A stretch of 56,812 nt of DNA, taken from assembly GCA_012729695.1 (NCBI GenBank), contig JAAYCP010000238.1, positions 1 to 56,812 on the forward strand, in the 5' to 3' direction. Origin of the DNA: Actinomycetales bacterium. Its GTDB lineage: Bacteria > Actinomycetota > Actinomycetes > Actinomycetales > Dermatophilaceae. Within the stretch, counting starts at the first letter, position 1. Each line of letters begins with the position of its first letter. Below the pieces are notes generated by a model, which had not been told where the DNA came from, did no database searches, and saw only the letters and a program-made list of their open reading frames with translations. Positions 26,186-35,151 of the stretch are shown here, in pieces. A program made the position numbers and the translations under genes.

Positions 26186-27523
26186 ATGATGTCCGTCCTC
26201 GATCTGCGCGGTCGCAGCCTCACGCTGCGCGAGCTGCGCGCCGCCCTGCCACGTGCCGAGTTCGACGTGGAGGCGGCCCTGCACCAGGTGCGCCCCATCT
26301 GCGAGGACGTGCGTGACCGGGGTGCCAAGGCGCTGTATGCGGCGGCTGAGCGGTTCGACGGCGTGCGGCCAGAGCGGCTGCGGGTCCCCGCGGAGGTCAT
26401 CGCACGGGCCCTCGAAGGACTGGATCCGCTCGTCCGGGAGGCGCTCGAGGAGTCCATCCGCCGGGCCCGGCTCGTGCACGCCGACCAACGCCGCGAGGAC
26501 ACCACGACCGTGGTCAGCCCCGGCGGCACCGTGACCGAGCGCTGGGTGCCGGTCGATCGCGTCGGCCTCTATGTGCCCGGCGGGCTCGCGGTCTACCCGA
26601 GCAGCGTCGTCATGAACGTCGTCCCCGCCCAGATCGCCGGGGTCGGCAGCCTCGCCGTGGCGAGCCCGCCGCAGCGGGACGCCATCGAGGGCTTCGCCGG
26701 CTGGCCGCACCCGACGATCCTCGCCGCGTGCGCGCTGCTGGGGGTCGACGAGGTGTATGCGATGGGCGGCGCCCAGGCCATCGCCGGCTTCGCCTTCGGG
26801 TTCAGCGACGAGACGGACGGCACGGACTGCGAGCCGGTCTCGCTCGTCACCGGGCCGGGCAACATCTACGTCGCGGCGGCCAAGCGTCTCCTCAAGGGCA
26901 TCATCGGCATCGACGCCGAGGCCGGACCGACCGAGATCGCGATCCTCGCCGACGCCACTGCCGACCCCGACCACGTGGCCGCCGACCTGATCAGCCAGGC
27001 GGAGCACGACCCGATGGCCGCGTCGGTCCTCGTCACCGACAGCGCCGACCTGGCCGCGGCCGTCGAGGAGGCCCTCGCGACCCGGGTCGCCGCCACGAAG
27101 CACCACGAGCGCGTGTCGACCGCCCTGTCGGGTCGGCAGTCCGGAGTCGTCCTCGTCGACGACCTCGAGGCCGGGCTCGACGTGGTCAACGCCTATGCCG
27201 CAGAGCACCTCGAGATCCACACCGAGGATGCCCCCGCGGTGGCCGCCCGGGTCCGCAACGCCGGTGCGATCTTCGTCGGGACCTGGGCGCCGGTCAGCCT
27301 CGGTGACTACTGCGCCGGCTCGAATCACGTTCTCCCGACAGGGGGTTGCGCGTGCCACAGCAGTGGCCTCTCCGTGCAGTCCTTCCTCCGAGGGATCCAC
27401 GTCATCGACTACGACGAGGCGGCCCTGCGCGAGGTCGGGGCCCACGTCGTGACTCTGGCCCGGGCAGAGGACCTGCCCGCCCACGGCGAGGCGGTCACCG
27501 CGCGGCTGCCCGAGCTGGGCTGA
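26186..27523 (+). CDS. hisD: Histidinol dehydrogenase
   Basis: A 445-residue zinc enzyme that oxidises L-histidinol to histidine in two NAD-dependent steps, the last reactions of the pathway. Family blocks include [50 protein letters not shown], the long [11 protein letters not shown] segment, [15 protein letters not shown] and the zinc/catalytic stretch [32 protein letters not shown] near the C-terminus is diagnostic. It opens the his cluster; the order hisD-hisC-hisB-(unknown)-hisH-priA is typical for actinobacteria. Confidence 0.96.
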   Translation: MMSVLDLRGRSLTLRELRAALPRAEFDVEAALHQVRPICEDVRDRGAKALYAAAERFDGVRPERLRVPAEVIARALEGLDPLVREALEESIRRARLVHADQRREDTTTVVSPGGTVTERWVPVDRVGLYVPGGLAVYPSSVVMNVVPAQIAGVGSLAVASPPQRDAIEGFAGWPHPTILAACALLGVDEVYAMGGAQAIAGFAFGFSDETDGTDCEPVSLVTGPGNIYVAAAKRLLKGIIGIDAEAGPTEIAILADATADPDHVAADLISQAEHDPMAASVLVTDSADLAAAVEEALATRVAATKHHERVSTALSGRQSGVVLVDDLEAGLDVVNAYAAEHLEIHTEDAPAVAARVRNAGAIFVGTWAPVSLGDYCAGSNHVLPTGGCACHSSGLSVQSFLRGIHVIDYDEAALREVGAHVVTLARAEDLPAHGEAVTARLPELG

Positions 27524-27603
27524 GCGGTCGGTCGTCACCCTCGCCCGACGTTCCCCACCAGACGGGTGGTGAGACGGGAACCAGGCCGGTCACGGTCCAC
27601 TCG

Positions 27604-27609
27604 TAGACT
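27604..27609 (+). promoter_or_regulatory. -10 hexamer for hisC
   Basis: TAGACT ends 8 nt before the ATG at 27618, suggesting a promoter within the his cluster in the 94-nt gap after hisD. Confidence 0.45.
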
Positions 27610-27617
27610 CGGGAGCC

Positions 27618-28772
27618 ATGACGTCCGAGAGCTCCGCGCGCTCCCAGGTGGAGGCGCTCCTGCGCCCTGACCTGCGTGGACAGGTGGCGTACGGGGCACC
27701 GCAGCTCGCCGTCCCGATCGCGCTCAACACCAACGAGAACTCGTACCCGGTCCCGGACGTCGTGGTGCAGAGCATCACCGCCGCAGTCCGGGAGGTCGCG
27801 CCGACCCTCAACCGCTACCCCGACCGTGAGTTCACCGAGCTGCGCGAACGGCTCGCCGAGTACCTCTCCAGGTCCGGCACCCCGATCACGGCCGACCAGG
27901 TGTGGGCGGGCAACGGCAGCAACGAGGTCCTCCTCCACCTGCTCCAGGCGTTCGGCGGTCCGGGGAGGATCGCGCTCGGCTTTACCCCCGCATACTCCAT
28001 GCACCCGATCATCACCCGCACCACCGGCACGACCTGGGTCGACGGTATGCGCGGGCTGGCCGGGGCCGAACCGTTCGACCTGACCGCGGAGTCGGCTCGG
28101 GCGCAGGTGCTCGAGCACCGACCTGACGTCGTCTTCCTCTGCTCGCCGAACAACCCGACCGGCACGGCGCTGGGGCTCGACGTGGTCGAGGCCGTGTACG
28201 ACGCAGCACCGGGCACCCTCATCGTGGTGGATGAGGCCTATGCCGAGTTCGCCCGTCCCGGAACGCCGTTCGCCCTGACCCTGCTCGAGGGGCGGCCGCG
28301 GCTGGTCGTGACCCGCACGATGAGCAAGGCCTTCGCCCTGGCCGGCGCCCGGCTCGGCTACCTCGCCGCGGACCCGGCCGTCACCGATGCCCTGCGGCTG
28401 GTCCGGATGCCCTACCACCTCGCCACCCAGACCCAGGCCGTCGCGCTCGCCGCTCTCGCGCACACCGACCTCATGCTCGCCACCGTCGGCGTCATCAAGG
28501 ACCAGCGGGACCGGATCGTCGAGACCCTTCCGCGGCTCGGGCTGCAGCCGGTCGCGAGCGATGCCAACTTCGTGCTCTTCGGGCACCTCCCGGACGCGAG
28601 CGCGACCTGGCGCGAGCTACTCGACCGGGGCGTGCTCCTCAGGGATGTCGGCATCCCGCACTACCTTCGGGTCACAGCGGGGACCCCGGAGGAGACCACC
28701 GGGTTCCTCGATGCCCTCGCAGATGTCGTCCACGACAAGATTTCGTCCACCACAGGGAGTCAGCATGAGTGA
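27618..28772 (+). CDS. hisC: Histidinol-phosphate aminotransferase
   Basis: A 384-residue class I/II PLP aminotransferase making histidinol phosphate from imidazole-acetol phosphate. Signs are [11 protein letters not shown] at residue about 35, [41 protein letters not shown] and the PLP-lysine block [17 protein letters not shown]. Actinobacterial HisC can overlap in specificity with aromatic-amino-acid aminotransferases, so some side activity is possible. Its last 8 nt overlap hisB. Confidence 0.94.
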   Translation: MTSESSARSQVEALLRPDLRGQVAYGAPQLAVPIALNTNENSYPVPDVVVQSITAAVREVAPTLNRYPDREFTELRERLAEYLSRSGTPITADQVWAGNGSNEVLLHLLQAFGGPGRIALGFTPAYSMHPIITRTTGTTWVDGMRGLAGAEPFDLTAESARAQVLEHRPDVVFLCSPNNPTGTALGLDVVEAVYDAAPGTLIVVDEAYAEFARPGTPFALTLLEGRPRLVVTRTMSKAFALAGARLGYLAADPAVTDALRLVRMPYHLATQTQAVALAALAHTDLMLATVGVIKDQRDRIVETLPRLGLQPVASDANFVLFGHLPDASATWRELLDRGVLLRDVGIPHYLRVTAGTPEETTGFLDALADVVHDKISSTTGSQHE

Positions 28773-29403
28773 GTCGGGTCAGGCAGCAAGTGGGGTCGGC
28801 GCGAGTGATCGCACCGCCTCCCTGGAGCGCACCACCTCGGAGAGCTCGGTGCGCGTGAGCGTGAACCTCGACGGGTCCGGCAAGGGCAGCGTGTCGACGG
28901 GGGTCCGCTTCTACGACCACATGCTGCTGTCGCTGGCGAAGCACTCACTCATCGACCTCGACATCCAGGCGACCGGGGACATCGACGTCGACGCACACCA
29001 CACGGTCGAGGACGTCGCGATCCTCCTGGGTGACGCACTCAAGGAGGCCCTCGGCGACAAGCGCGGCATCAGTCGGTTCGGCGACGCGACCGTCCCGCTC
29101 GACGAGGCGCTCGTCCAGGCCGTCGTGGACGTCGCCGGGCGTCCCTATTGCGTGCACACCGGTGAGCCCGCCGGCCAGGAGTACGTCATCATCGGCGGCC
29201 AGTACGTCGGCTCGCTCACCCGACACGTCATCGAGACCCTCGCCTACCACGCCGGCATCGCTCTGCACGTGCGGGTGCTGTCCGGTCGGGACCCGCACCA
29301 CATCGTCGAGGCGCAGTTCAAGGCGATCGCCCGAGCACTGCGCGCCGCGGTGGCACGGGATCCGCGGGTCCAGGGCGTTCCGAGCGCGAAGGGTGTCCTC
29401 TGA
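28765..29403 (+). CDS. hisB: Imidazoleglycerol-phosphate dehydratase
   Basis: A 212-residue monofunctional HisB (no phosphatase domain, as normal outside enterobacteria). It dehydrates imidazole-glycerol phosphate in histidine synthesis. Landmarks are [25 protein letters not shown] with the manganese-binding His and Glu, and [17 protein letters not shown]. The first 20 residues are Ser/Ala/Gly-rich and variable. The ATG at 28765 has GGGAGT as a ribosome-binding site within the end of hisC and overlaps it by 8 nt. The frame is open further upstream, but that part is antisense-like noise inside hisC. Confidence 0.95.
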   Translation: MSESGQAASGVGASDRTASLERTTSESSVRVSVNLDGSGKGSVSTGVRFYDHMLLSLAKHSLIDLDIQATGDIDVDAHHTVEDVAILLGDALKEALGDKRGISRFGDATVPLDEALVQAVVDVAGRPYCVHTGEPAGQEYVIIGGQYVGSLTRHVIETLAYHAGIALHVRVLSGRDPHHIVEAQFKAIARALRAAVARDPRVQGVPSAKGVL

Positions 29404-29448
29404 GCGTCGCGTCGCTCGCTGCGAGGCCTCGTCCGTCACAATGGGACC

Positions 29449-30045
29449 GTGACTGTCCACGGCGTCCTTCTCGTCCGGGGCACCCCCGCCGAGATCGAGG
29501 CCTGGGTGCGCCGAGGAGTCGTCGCCGCCCACGTCGTCCCGGTCCAGGGCTGGGTCGGCGTGTGTCCGGCCGAGTCGCAGACCCGCGTGCCTGAGCCGTA
29601 CGACGCCGTCGTCCCTGCCCTCGCGGGCCACCCGCTGCGGCGCAACCAGCGACCGGGCATCGGCTTCTTCGTCACCCGCGACGACTCGGGGGAGCGTGCC
29701 CTCCTCACGCTCCAGGCCGGTCGGGTCCGCGCCCGCACCGAGTGGCTGGCGTGGACGCCCGGGCGAGGGACGCATACCCTCCCGCCGTTGCCCGCCCCGA
29801 GCATCGACGCCCTGGCCGCTGCCGTCGGCCGCCCCGGTGCCAGAGGCCGGATCCTCGAGGCGCTGCGCAGCAAGCGGGCGACCACGCAGGAGTGGCTCAC
29901 CGGGATCATGCTCGCCCTCGAGGTGCCGGCGGTGGACCTCATCCTCGGCCCCCCGCGAGGGGTGCCGGTGACCGAGCCGGAGGAGCAGGCGGTCGAGACC
30001 TTCCTCGCGCTGACCGCCGACGATCTACGTGAGGAGCGCGCATGA
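29449..30045 (+). CDS. Conserved protein of unknown function in the his operon
   Basis: A 198-residue protein, 45 nt after hisB and overlapping hisH as ATGA. I do not recognise a domain. It begins with a short beta-strand (HGVLLVRG), has a hydrophobic [10 protein letters not shown] segment near 67 and a Gly/Pro/Leu-rich middle. The C-terminal third is helical ([21 protein letters not shown]). The overlap with hisH and the fixed location argue for a true gene and for a link with histidine synthesis or its regulation. CACAAT lies 6 nt before the GTG, a weak -10. Base composition and codon use match the neighbours. Confidence 0.8.
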   Translation: MTVHGVLLVRGTPAEIEAWVRRGVVAAHVVPVQGWVGVCPAESQTRVPEPYDAVVPALAGHPLRRNQRPGIGFFVTRDDSGERALLTLQAGRVRARTEWLAWTPGRGTHTLPPLPAPSIDALAAAVGRPGARGRILEALRSKRATTQEWLTGIMLALEVPAVDLILGPPRGVPVTEPEEQAVETFLALTADDLREERA

Positions 30046-30686
30046 CCCAGCCGTCCGTCGTCGTCCTCGACTACGGCAGCGGCAACGTCCGCTCTGCTGT
30101 GCGAGCGCTCGAGCGGGTTGGAGCATCCGTGCAGCTGACCGCCGACCCGGACGCCGTCCTCGCGGCCGACGGGCTGCTCGTGCCCGGCGTCGGCAACTTC
30201 CACGCCTGTATGCGCGCGCTGGCCGCGGCCCGCGGTCCCGCCCTCATCGGGCGGCGCCTCGCCGGGGGCCGCCCGGTGCTGGGCATCTGCGTCGGCATGC
30301 AGGTTCTCTTCGAGGGGTCCACCGAGCCGAACGAGGAAATGGTCGAGGGGCTGGGGGAGTGGCCCGGGCTGGTCCAGCGGCTGCAGGCCGATGTCGTGCC
30401 CCACATGGGCTGGTCCCCGGTGACCGCGGCACCGGGGTCGAGGCTGTTCGCCGGCATCGAGCACGAGCGGTTCTACTTCCTGCACTCGTATGCGGTGCCC
30501 GAGTGGATCATGCCGACCCCCACCGGGTCCTTCGCGAACCAGGCGCCGCTCGTCACCACCGCTGTCCACGGCGCGCCGTTCGTCGCCGCTGTCGAGAACG
30601 GTCCCCTCAGCGCGACCCAGTTCCACCCCGAGAAGTCCGGCGAGGCAGGATTGACGTTGCTGCGCAACTGGCTCGCGACCTTGTGA
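30042..30686 (+). CDS. hisH: Imidazole glycerol phosphate synthase, glutamine amidotransferase subunit
   Basis: A 214-residue class I glutaminase that supplies ammonia to HisF for imidazole-ring closure. The nucleophile Cys83 lies in GICVGMQ; the His-Glu pair is in the C-terminal [10 protein letters not shown]. The start region [13 protein letters not shown] is diagnostic. The ATGA overlap couples it to the unknown gene upstream. HisF is not in this window. Downstream lie two hairpins before priA. Confidence 0.95.
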   Translation: MTQPSVVVLDYGSGNVRSAVRALERVGASVQLTADPDAVLAADGLLVPGVGNFHACMRALAAARGPALIGRRLAGGRPVLGICVGMQVLFEGSTEPNEEMVEGLGEWPGLVQRLQADVVPHMGWSPVTAAPGSRLFAGIEHERFYFLHSYAVPEWIMPTPTGSFANQAPLVTTAVHGAPFVAAVENGPLSATQFHPEKSGEAGLTLLRNWLATL

Positions 30687-30693
30687 CGCCTCA

Positions 30694-30718
30694 CCTTTCT
30701 CTCCCCCGGAGAGAAAGG
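30694..30718. repeat. Hairpin CCTTTCTCTCC / GGAGAGAAAGG after hisH
   Basis: An 11-bp perfect stem with a 3-nt loop, 8 nt after the hisH stop. There is no T-run, so it may be an mRNA processing or stability element, not a terminator. The CCCCGGAGAGAAAG word recurs at about 30765-30779. Confidence 0.75.
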
Positions 30719-30721
30719 CGC

Positions 30722-30752
30722 ACTTCGCATGGTCATGGGCCTCTTGCGAAGT
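30722..30752. repeat. Hairpin ACTTCGCA / TGCGAAGT before priA
   Basis: An 8-bp stem with a 15-nt loop. Together with the following GTCCGAGCTTCCCGCC...GGAGAGAAAG it resembles the 15618-15680 hairpin in stem sequence (TTCGCA...TGCGAA), loop length and 3' flank, suggesting a dispersed element. Confidence 0.7.
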
Positions 30753-30791
30753 CCGAGCTTCCCGCCCCCGGAGAGAAAGTCGAATCCACCA

Positions 30792-31529
30792 ATGTCTGAA
30801 CTGCCGCGCTTGGAGCTGCTCCCCGCCGTCGACGTCCGAGAGGGGCGCGCCGTCCAGCTGCAGCAGGGCATCGCCGGCAGCGGCTGGGAGTTCGGGGACC
30901 CGATCCAGGCGGCCCTGGCCTGGCAGGAGCAGGGCGCGGAGTGGATCCACCTCGTCGACCTCGACCGGGCGTTCGGCACCGGATCCAACGCCGACCTGCT
31001 CGCCGAGATCGTCGGCCGGCTCGACATCAACGTGGAGATGAGTGGCGGGATCCGCGACACCGAGTCCCTCGAGGCGGCGCTCGCCACCGGGTGCCGCCGG
31101 GTCAACATGGGCACCGCCGCGCTCGAGAACCCGGAGTGGACCGCGCAGGCCATCGCCGAGCACGGCGACCGGATCGCCATCGGGCTCGACGTCCGCGGGA
31201 CCACGCTGGCTGCCCGCGGCTGGACCCGCGAGGGCGGCGACCTGTGGGAGACCCTCGAGCGCCTCGACTCCGAGGGATGCGCGCGCTACGTCGTCACGGA
31301 CGTCGCGAAGGACGGCATGCTCCAGGGTCCCAACCTGCAGCTGCTCCGCGACGTGTGTGCGCGCACCTCGCGGCCCGTGGTCGCCAGCGGTGGTGTCTCC
31401 TCGCTGGCCGACCTCGAGGCGATCCGCGCGCTCGTTCCCCTCGGGGTCGAGGGCGCCATCGTCGGGTCGGCGCTCTACAAGGGTGCGTTCACCCTCCCCG
31501 AGGCCCTCGATGTGGCGGGTCGCCCGTGA
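30792..31529 (+). CDS. priA: Phosphoribosyl isomerase PriA (HisA/TrpF)
   Basis: A 245-residue (beta/alpha)8-barrel isomerase. Actinobacterial PriA converts ProFAR in histidine synthesis and often PRA in tryptophan synthesis; a bifunctional role is expected but not proved by sequence. Asp14 in [10 protein letters not shown] and the Asp in [10 protein letters not shown] are the catalytic pair; phosphate-binding loops are SGGIRD and [14 protein letters not shown]. The ATG at 30792 is used because homologues begin just before LLPAVDV; the frame is open 63 nt further up through the hairpin region. The end overlaps the next start as GTGA. Confidence 0.94.
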   Translation: MSELPRLELLPAVDVREGRAVQLQQGIAGSGWEFGDPIQAALAWQEQGAEWIHLVDLDRAFGTGSNADLLAEIVGRLDINVEMSGGIRDTESLEAALATGCRRVNMGTAALENPEWTAQAIAEHGDRIAIGLDVRGTTLAARGWTREGGDLWETLERLDSEGCARYVVTDVAKDGMLQGPNLQLLRDVCARTSRPVVASGGVSSLADLEAIRALVPLGVEGAIVGSALYKGAFTLPEALDVAGRP

Positions 31530-32308
31530 GCGAGCGACCGCGTACGCACGGCTCGGGGGAGCACAGCCACAGCTCCGGGCCGCACAGCCACGACTCCGCC
31601 GGCCAGACCTTCAGCGGGCGGGCGCTCGAGCCCACCGGGTTCGAGGCCGATGACGGCACTGCGGACGAGGCGCTGGTCATCGCCAGAGCGAATCCCTCCG
31701 ACGAGCGCGGCTGGGTGGCCGCCGTCGCGCGGGCTCGCTTCCTGGTGCCGGTCGTCGCCATGCCGGGCGAGGTCGAGGAGGTGGACGGGCTCACCGTGGA
31801 CAAGACCAGCGACATGGCGATGGTCTCGCTCATGGCGCCGGACGGGCAACGTGCGCTCCCGGTCTTCACAGGCACGTATGCGCTGAGCGAGTGGGACCCG
31901 CGGGCCCGCCCGATCCCGGTCTCGGCTGCCCGGGCGGCCCAGGCCGCGATCACCGAGGAGTGCGACGTCATCGTCGTCGACGTCGCCGGCGCCGACACCT
32001 TCGTCCTGCGGCCCTCGATGATCTATGCGCTGGCCACCGGGCGGGAGTGGGTGCCCGGACACGAGGACCCGTTCGTCGCCAACTCGGTCGCCCGTGCACT
32101 CGCCGCCGAGGAGGAGGTCGTCGACCACGACCTCGTGCCCGGTGAACCTGCCGGTCAAGGTGTGCTGGGCATCCGGCTCAAGCTGCGTGCGGGCCTCGAG
32201 GTGGAGCAGGTCCAGGCGCTCGCGACGCGGGTGGGGGAGCGGCTGGCCTCAGACGGTGAGCTCAGGGTCCGGGTCGACGGGCTGTCGTTCATCCTCGCGC
32301 CTGCCTGA
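31526..32308 (+). CDS. SseB-family protein with His-rich N-terminus
   Basis: A 260-residue protein. The N-terminal 30 residues are rich in His, Ser and Gly ([12 protein letters not shown]) and may bind metal or be disordered. About 50-160 is an SseB-type domain (FLVPVV...[20 protein letters not shown]), a fold found in many actinobacterial proteins of unknown role and named after a Salmonella type III secretion chaperone; there is no secretion link here. The GTG start overlaps the priA stop as GTGA. It is the last gene of the his cluster. Function is not known. Confidence 0.82.
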   Translation: MSERPRTHGSGEHSHSSGPHSHDSAGQTFSGRALEPTGFEADDGTADEALVIARANPSDERGWVAAVARARFLVPVVAMPGEVEEVDGLTVDKTSDMAMVSLMAPDGQRALPVFTGTYALSEWDPRARPIPVSAARAAQAAITEECDVIVVDVAGADTFVLRPSMIYALATGREWVPGHEDPFVANSVARALAAEEEVVDHDLVPGEPAGQGVLGIRLKLRAGLEVEQVQALATRVGERLASDGELRVRVDGLSFILAPA

Positions 32309-32332
32309 GTCTGCGCCGCGGCGACGCCAGCC

Positions 32333-32493
32333 GCGCGCTGGAGCACCCGTTGCCGGGGCGTCGGCGTTGTGGGTGGGTCAACGTGCGGTGGAGTGCGCGC
32401 TGGAGCACCCGTTGCCGGGGCGTCGGTGTCGTGGGGTGCACGAGCGCGCGAACGAGTGCGCGCGGGACCACCCAGTGTTGGGGCGTCCCCGTC
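32333..32493. repeat. 62-bp tandem repeat, about 2.5 copies
   Basis: A 32-nt block beginning GCGCGCTGGAGCACCCGTTG is identical at 32333-32364 and 32395-32426 (period 62). A diverged third copy begins near 32458. Inter-unit parts share GTCG(T)GGGTG words. No coding frame is conserved across it. Confidence 0.8.
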
Positions 32494-32775
32494 GTGGGTG
32501 CAGGAACGGGCGGTAATCCAGCGAGACCAGCCGCGCGGACGTGCCAACTTGGGTCCCTGCCGCACCGACTGCTACCCTTGACCAACCGGCTTCGGCTGTG
32601 CGTTTCAGGGTGACCTGGCACGGACGGTCGCAAGCGCAAGAGAAGCTCTCGAGCTTCCACCCGGCACCAGCACAACGGACGTGGCAGCAATCCCCACGCC
32701 GAACGGTGACGAGGTTCCGAGGTCGACCGCCGTACGGCAGGTCCTGACAGGGCCCACCGTCGACAGGTCGTTTCG

Positions 32776-32815
32776 AAGGCTTCTTGCGCGCATGCCAAGA
32801 AGCCTTTTCGCTTTT
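32776..32815 (+). terminator. Intrinsic terminator/attenuator in the infC leader
   Basis: AAGGCTTCTTG (32776-32786) pairs perfectly with CAAGAAGCCTT (32796-32806) across a 9-nt loop, and is followed by TTCGCTTTT. It lies about 57 nt before infC and shortly before its ribosome-binding site, so readthrough, not termination, must be controlled. In other bacteria infC operons are regulated by L20 or by leader attenuation; the mechanism here is inference. Confidence 0.8.
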
Positions 32816-32872
32816 CGTGGGCGGACACGCCGTTCACGATGACAACGCTCGACACGATCGAAGGAGCAGCAC

Positions 32873-33583
32873 ATCAGCGAACCCCGCATCAATGAGCGCA
32901 TCCGGGTCCCCGAGGTGCGCCTCGTCGGACCCAACGGCGAGCAGGTCGGCATCGTCCGGGTGGAGGACGCCCTCCGTCTGGCCGCCGAGGCCGATCTCGA
33001 CCTCGTCGAGGTGGCGCCGATGGCCAAGCCGCCCGTCGCCAAGCTCATGGACTTCGGAAAGTACAAGTACGAAGCGGCCATGAAGGCCCGCGAAGCCCGC
33101 AAGAACCAAGTGAACACGATCATCAAGGAGATCAAGCTCCGCCCGAAGATCGACCCGCACGACTACGGCACCAAGAAGGGCCACGTCGAGCGATTCCTCA
33201 AGGGCGGCGACAAGGTCAAGGTGACGATCATGTTCCGCGGTCGCGAGCAGTCGCGCCCGGAGCTGGGTTTCCGTCTCCTGCAGCGTCTCGCCGAGGACAT
33301 CGCCGACCTCGGCGTCGTCGAGAGCCAGCCGAAGCAGGACGGTCGGAACATGGTGATGGTCATCGCTCCGACGAAGAAGAAGTCCGAGGCCAAGGCCGAG
33401 CAGCGCCGCAAGCGCGACCAGGCACGGTCTGACTCACCTCAGTCCGAGTCGACCCAGTCTCAGCCGACCGAGGCCCAGTCGAGCCCGGCGGAGCCGACCC
33501 AGCCCGAGTCGGCAACCGAGTCCCAGCAGGAGGAGCAGAGCACGGGAGCGGAGCAGACCGCCACCGCGCCCACGGCCTCCTGA
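32873..33583 (+). CDS. infC: Translation initiation factor IF-3 with ATC start codon
   Basis: A 236-residue IF-3. The N-domain begins right after the start: [25 protein letters not shown]. The C-domain contains [21 protein letters not shown] and ends near PTKKK; then about 65 residues rich in Ser, Gln, Glu, Pro and Thr form a tail common in actinobacteria. The conserved N-terminus continues upstream of the first GTG (32915) as far as an ATC at 32873, with GAAGGAG six nt before it, so ATC is the initiation codon. Rare start codons are known in infC and allow IF-3 to repress its own translation. It heads infC-rpmI-rplT. Confidence 0.95.
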   Translation: MSEPRINERIRVPEVRLVGPNGEQVGIVRVEDALRLAAEADLDLVEVAPMAKPPVAKLMDFGKYKYEAAMKAREARKNQVNTIIKEIKLRPKIDPHDYGTKKGHVERFLKGGDKVKVTIMFRGREQSRPELGFRLLQRLAEDIADLGVVESQPKQDGRNMVMVIAPTKKKSEAKAEQRRKRDQARSDSPQSESTQSQPTEAQSSPAEPTQPESATESQQEEQSTGAEQTATAPTAS

Positions 33584-33692
33584 CGCAGCCCCGCTGCAGC
33601 CAAGCCCCCAGCCGCTGGCCAGGCAAACCTGACCAGCACACCCCCACGCGTTCGCCCGGCGGGCGCGCGAGAGATGAAGGAGATCGGCAGCC

Positions 33693-33887
33693 ATGCCGAA
33701 GAACAAGACCCACAGCGGCGCCAAGAAGCGCTTCCGTGTCACCGGCTCCGGCAAGATCATGCGCGAGCGTGCCGGCGTGGTCCACAAGTTCCACGAGAAG
33801 ACCCCGCAGAAGGCGCGGCGTCTCTCCAAGGACGTCGTGGTCAGCCCCGCGGACACCAAGGCCGTCAAGAGGATGCTCGGTCTCTGA
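33693..33887 (+). CDS. rpmI: 50S ribosomal protein L35
   Basis: A 64-residue basic protein starting MPKNKTHSGAKKRFRVTGSG and ending KRMLGL, diagnostic for L35. A strong ribosome-binding site GAAGGAG lies shortly before the ATG. It is the second gene of the conserved infC-rpmI-rplT operon. Confidence 0.97.
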   Translation: MPKNKTHSGAKKRFRVTGSGKIMRERAGVVHKFHEKTPQKARRLSKDVVVSPADTKAVKRMLGL

Positions 33888-33932
33888 CCGGCTGCCCCCA
33901 ATCTCGTTGCATAACCTAGAAGGAGTACTCAC

Positions 33933-34310
33933 GTGGCACGCGTGAAGCGGGCAGTCAACGCCCAGAAGAAGCGCCGTACCGTTCTCGAGCAGGCCAGCGG
34001 CTACCGCGGCCAGCGCTCGCGGCTGTATCGCAAGGCCAAGGAGCAGGTCACCCACTCGCTCACCTACGCCTACCGCGACCGGCGCGCGAAGAAGGGTGAC
34101 TTCCGTCGCCTGTGGATCCAGCGGATCAACGCCGCGGCCCGCGCGAACGGCATGACCTACAACCGGTTCATCCAGGGTCTGAAGGCCGCGGAGGTCGAGG
34201 TCGACCGTCGCATCCTCGCCGACCTCGCCGTCAACGACGCGCCGGCCTTCGCCGCCCTCGTCGAGATCGCCCGGGCCAACGTCCCGGCGACCGCTGACGC
34301 CTCGGCCTGA
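33933..34310 (+). CDS. rplT: 50S ribosomal protein L20
   Basis: A 125-residue L20, an early 23S-binding assembly protein ([32 protein letters not shown]). It begins at GTG with AGAAGGAG upstream. In many bacteria L20 represses its own operon by binding the leader or intergenic mRNA; the hairpin upstream of infC is a candidate site. The C-terminus [11 protein letters not shown] is slightly extended. Confidence 0.97.
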   Translation: MARVKRAVNAQKKRRTVLEQASGYRGQRSRLYRKAKEQVTHSLTYAYRDRRAKKGDFRRLWIQRINAAARANGMTYNRFIQGLKAAEVEVDRRILADLAVNDAPAFAALVEIARANVPATADASA

Positions 34311-34323
34311 TCCGGCGAAGCCG

Positions 34324-35142
34324 GTGAGCCAGGTGCTCACGAACCCACGGTCCGACCGCGTCAAGGCGGTCCGGTCCCTGGCCAAGCGGTCGGTGCGTTC
34401 GCGCACCGGCCGCTTCGTCGTGGAAGGGCCCCAGGGCGTCCGCGAGGCCGTGCGCTTCGCTCCCGACCGGGTCGTCGACGTGTATGCGACGGCCGGGGCG
34501 ATCTCCCGCTACGCCTCGGACATCATCGGGCCGGCGCGGGCAGCGACGCCCTACGTCCACGAGTGCACCGACGAGGTGCTCGCCGCGATGGCCGACGCCG
34601 AGAGCCCGCAGGGCATCATCGCGGTGGTCGAGGACGTCGCGCCCGACCTCGACACCGTCCTCGCAGCCGAGCCGCGACTCCTCGTGCTGCTCACGCACGT
34701 CCGTGACCCCGGGAACCTCGGCACCGTCATCCGGGCCGCTGACGCCGCGGGTGCTGACGCCGTCCTGGTCAGTGCCGAGTCTGTCGACGTGACCTCGCCG
34801 AAGGTGGTCCGCTCGACGGCCGGATCACTCTTCCACCTGCCCGTCGTGCGCGACCTCCCGATCGAGGCGACCCTGCAGCGGCTCGGTGACCACGGCATAC
34901 GGACTCTGGCGGCCGACGGTCACGGCACCGACCTGCTGCCCGACGTCGATCTCACCGGCCGGCACTGCTGGGTGTTCGGCAACGAGGCCTGGGGCCTTCC
35001 AGAGGCGCTCCGCAACGCGTGCGACCAGGTCGTGCGCGTGCCGATCTACGGTCACGCCGAGTCCCTGAACCTCGCCATGGCGGCCACGATCTGCGTCTAC
35101 GCTTCAGCGTCCGCCGAGCGTGCCAGACCCAATAGCGGTTAG
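34324..35142 (+). CDS. TrmH-family (SpoU) 2'-O-ribose rRNA methyltransferase
   Basis: A 272-residue SPOUT methyltransferase. The N-terminal 95 residues are a substrate-binding domain (SRTGRFVVEGPQGVREA). SAM-binding motif I is THVRDPGNLGTVIRAADAAGADAV, motif II FGNEAWGLP and motif III VRVPIYGHAESLNLAMAATICVY; the trefoil knot is thus intact. It starts GTG 13 nt after rplT and is probably in the same transcript. Close relatives include the thiostrepton-resistance methylase TsnR and 23S methyltransferases; the exact nucleotide is not predictable. The end of the gene contains the promoter of the next one. Confidence 0.93.
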   Translation: MSQVLTNPRSDRVKAVRSLAKRSVRSRTGRFVVEGPQGVREAVRFAPDRVVDVYATAGAISRYASDIIGPARAATPYVHECTDEVLAAMADAESPQGIIAVVEDVAPDLDTVLAAEPRLLVLLTHVRDPGNLGTVIRAADAAGADAVLVSAESVDVTSPKVVRSTAGSLFHLPVVRDLPIEATLQRLGDHGIRTLAADGHGTDLLPDVDLTGRHCWVFGNEAWGLPEALRNACDQVVRVPIYGHAESLNLAMAATICVYASASAERARPNSG

Positions 35143-35145
35143 TTT
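35140..35145 (+). promoter_or_regulatory. -10 hexamer for the histidine kinase gene
   Basis: TAGTTT ends 6 nt before the ATG at 35152 and overlaps the trmH-family stop codon; leaderless architecture. Confidence 0.5.
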
Positions 35146-35151
35146 CGATCC

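Larger units (their letters stand above)
32309..32872 (+). promoter_or_regulatory. Long leader/intergenic region upstream of infC
   Basis: A 564-nt gap with no gene. 32333-32493 holds about 2.5 copies of a 62-bp tandem repeat. 32500-32650 probably contains the promoter, though no single hexamer stands out. A short self-complementary stretch GAAGCT...AGCTTC lies near 32641-32656, and a perfect terminator hairpin occupies 32776-32815. The ribosome-binding site GAAGGAG lies at about 32859-32866, just before the infC ATC codon. Confidence 0.6.

Noticed and set aside
32289-32855. Minus-strand frame with repeated TPRQRVLQRA in the infC leader
   Set aside because: The peptide repeat only reflects the 62-bp DNA tandem repeat; no start signal, no domain, and the region carries the infC leader.
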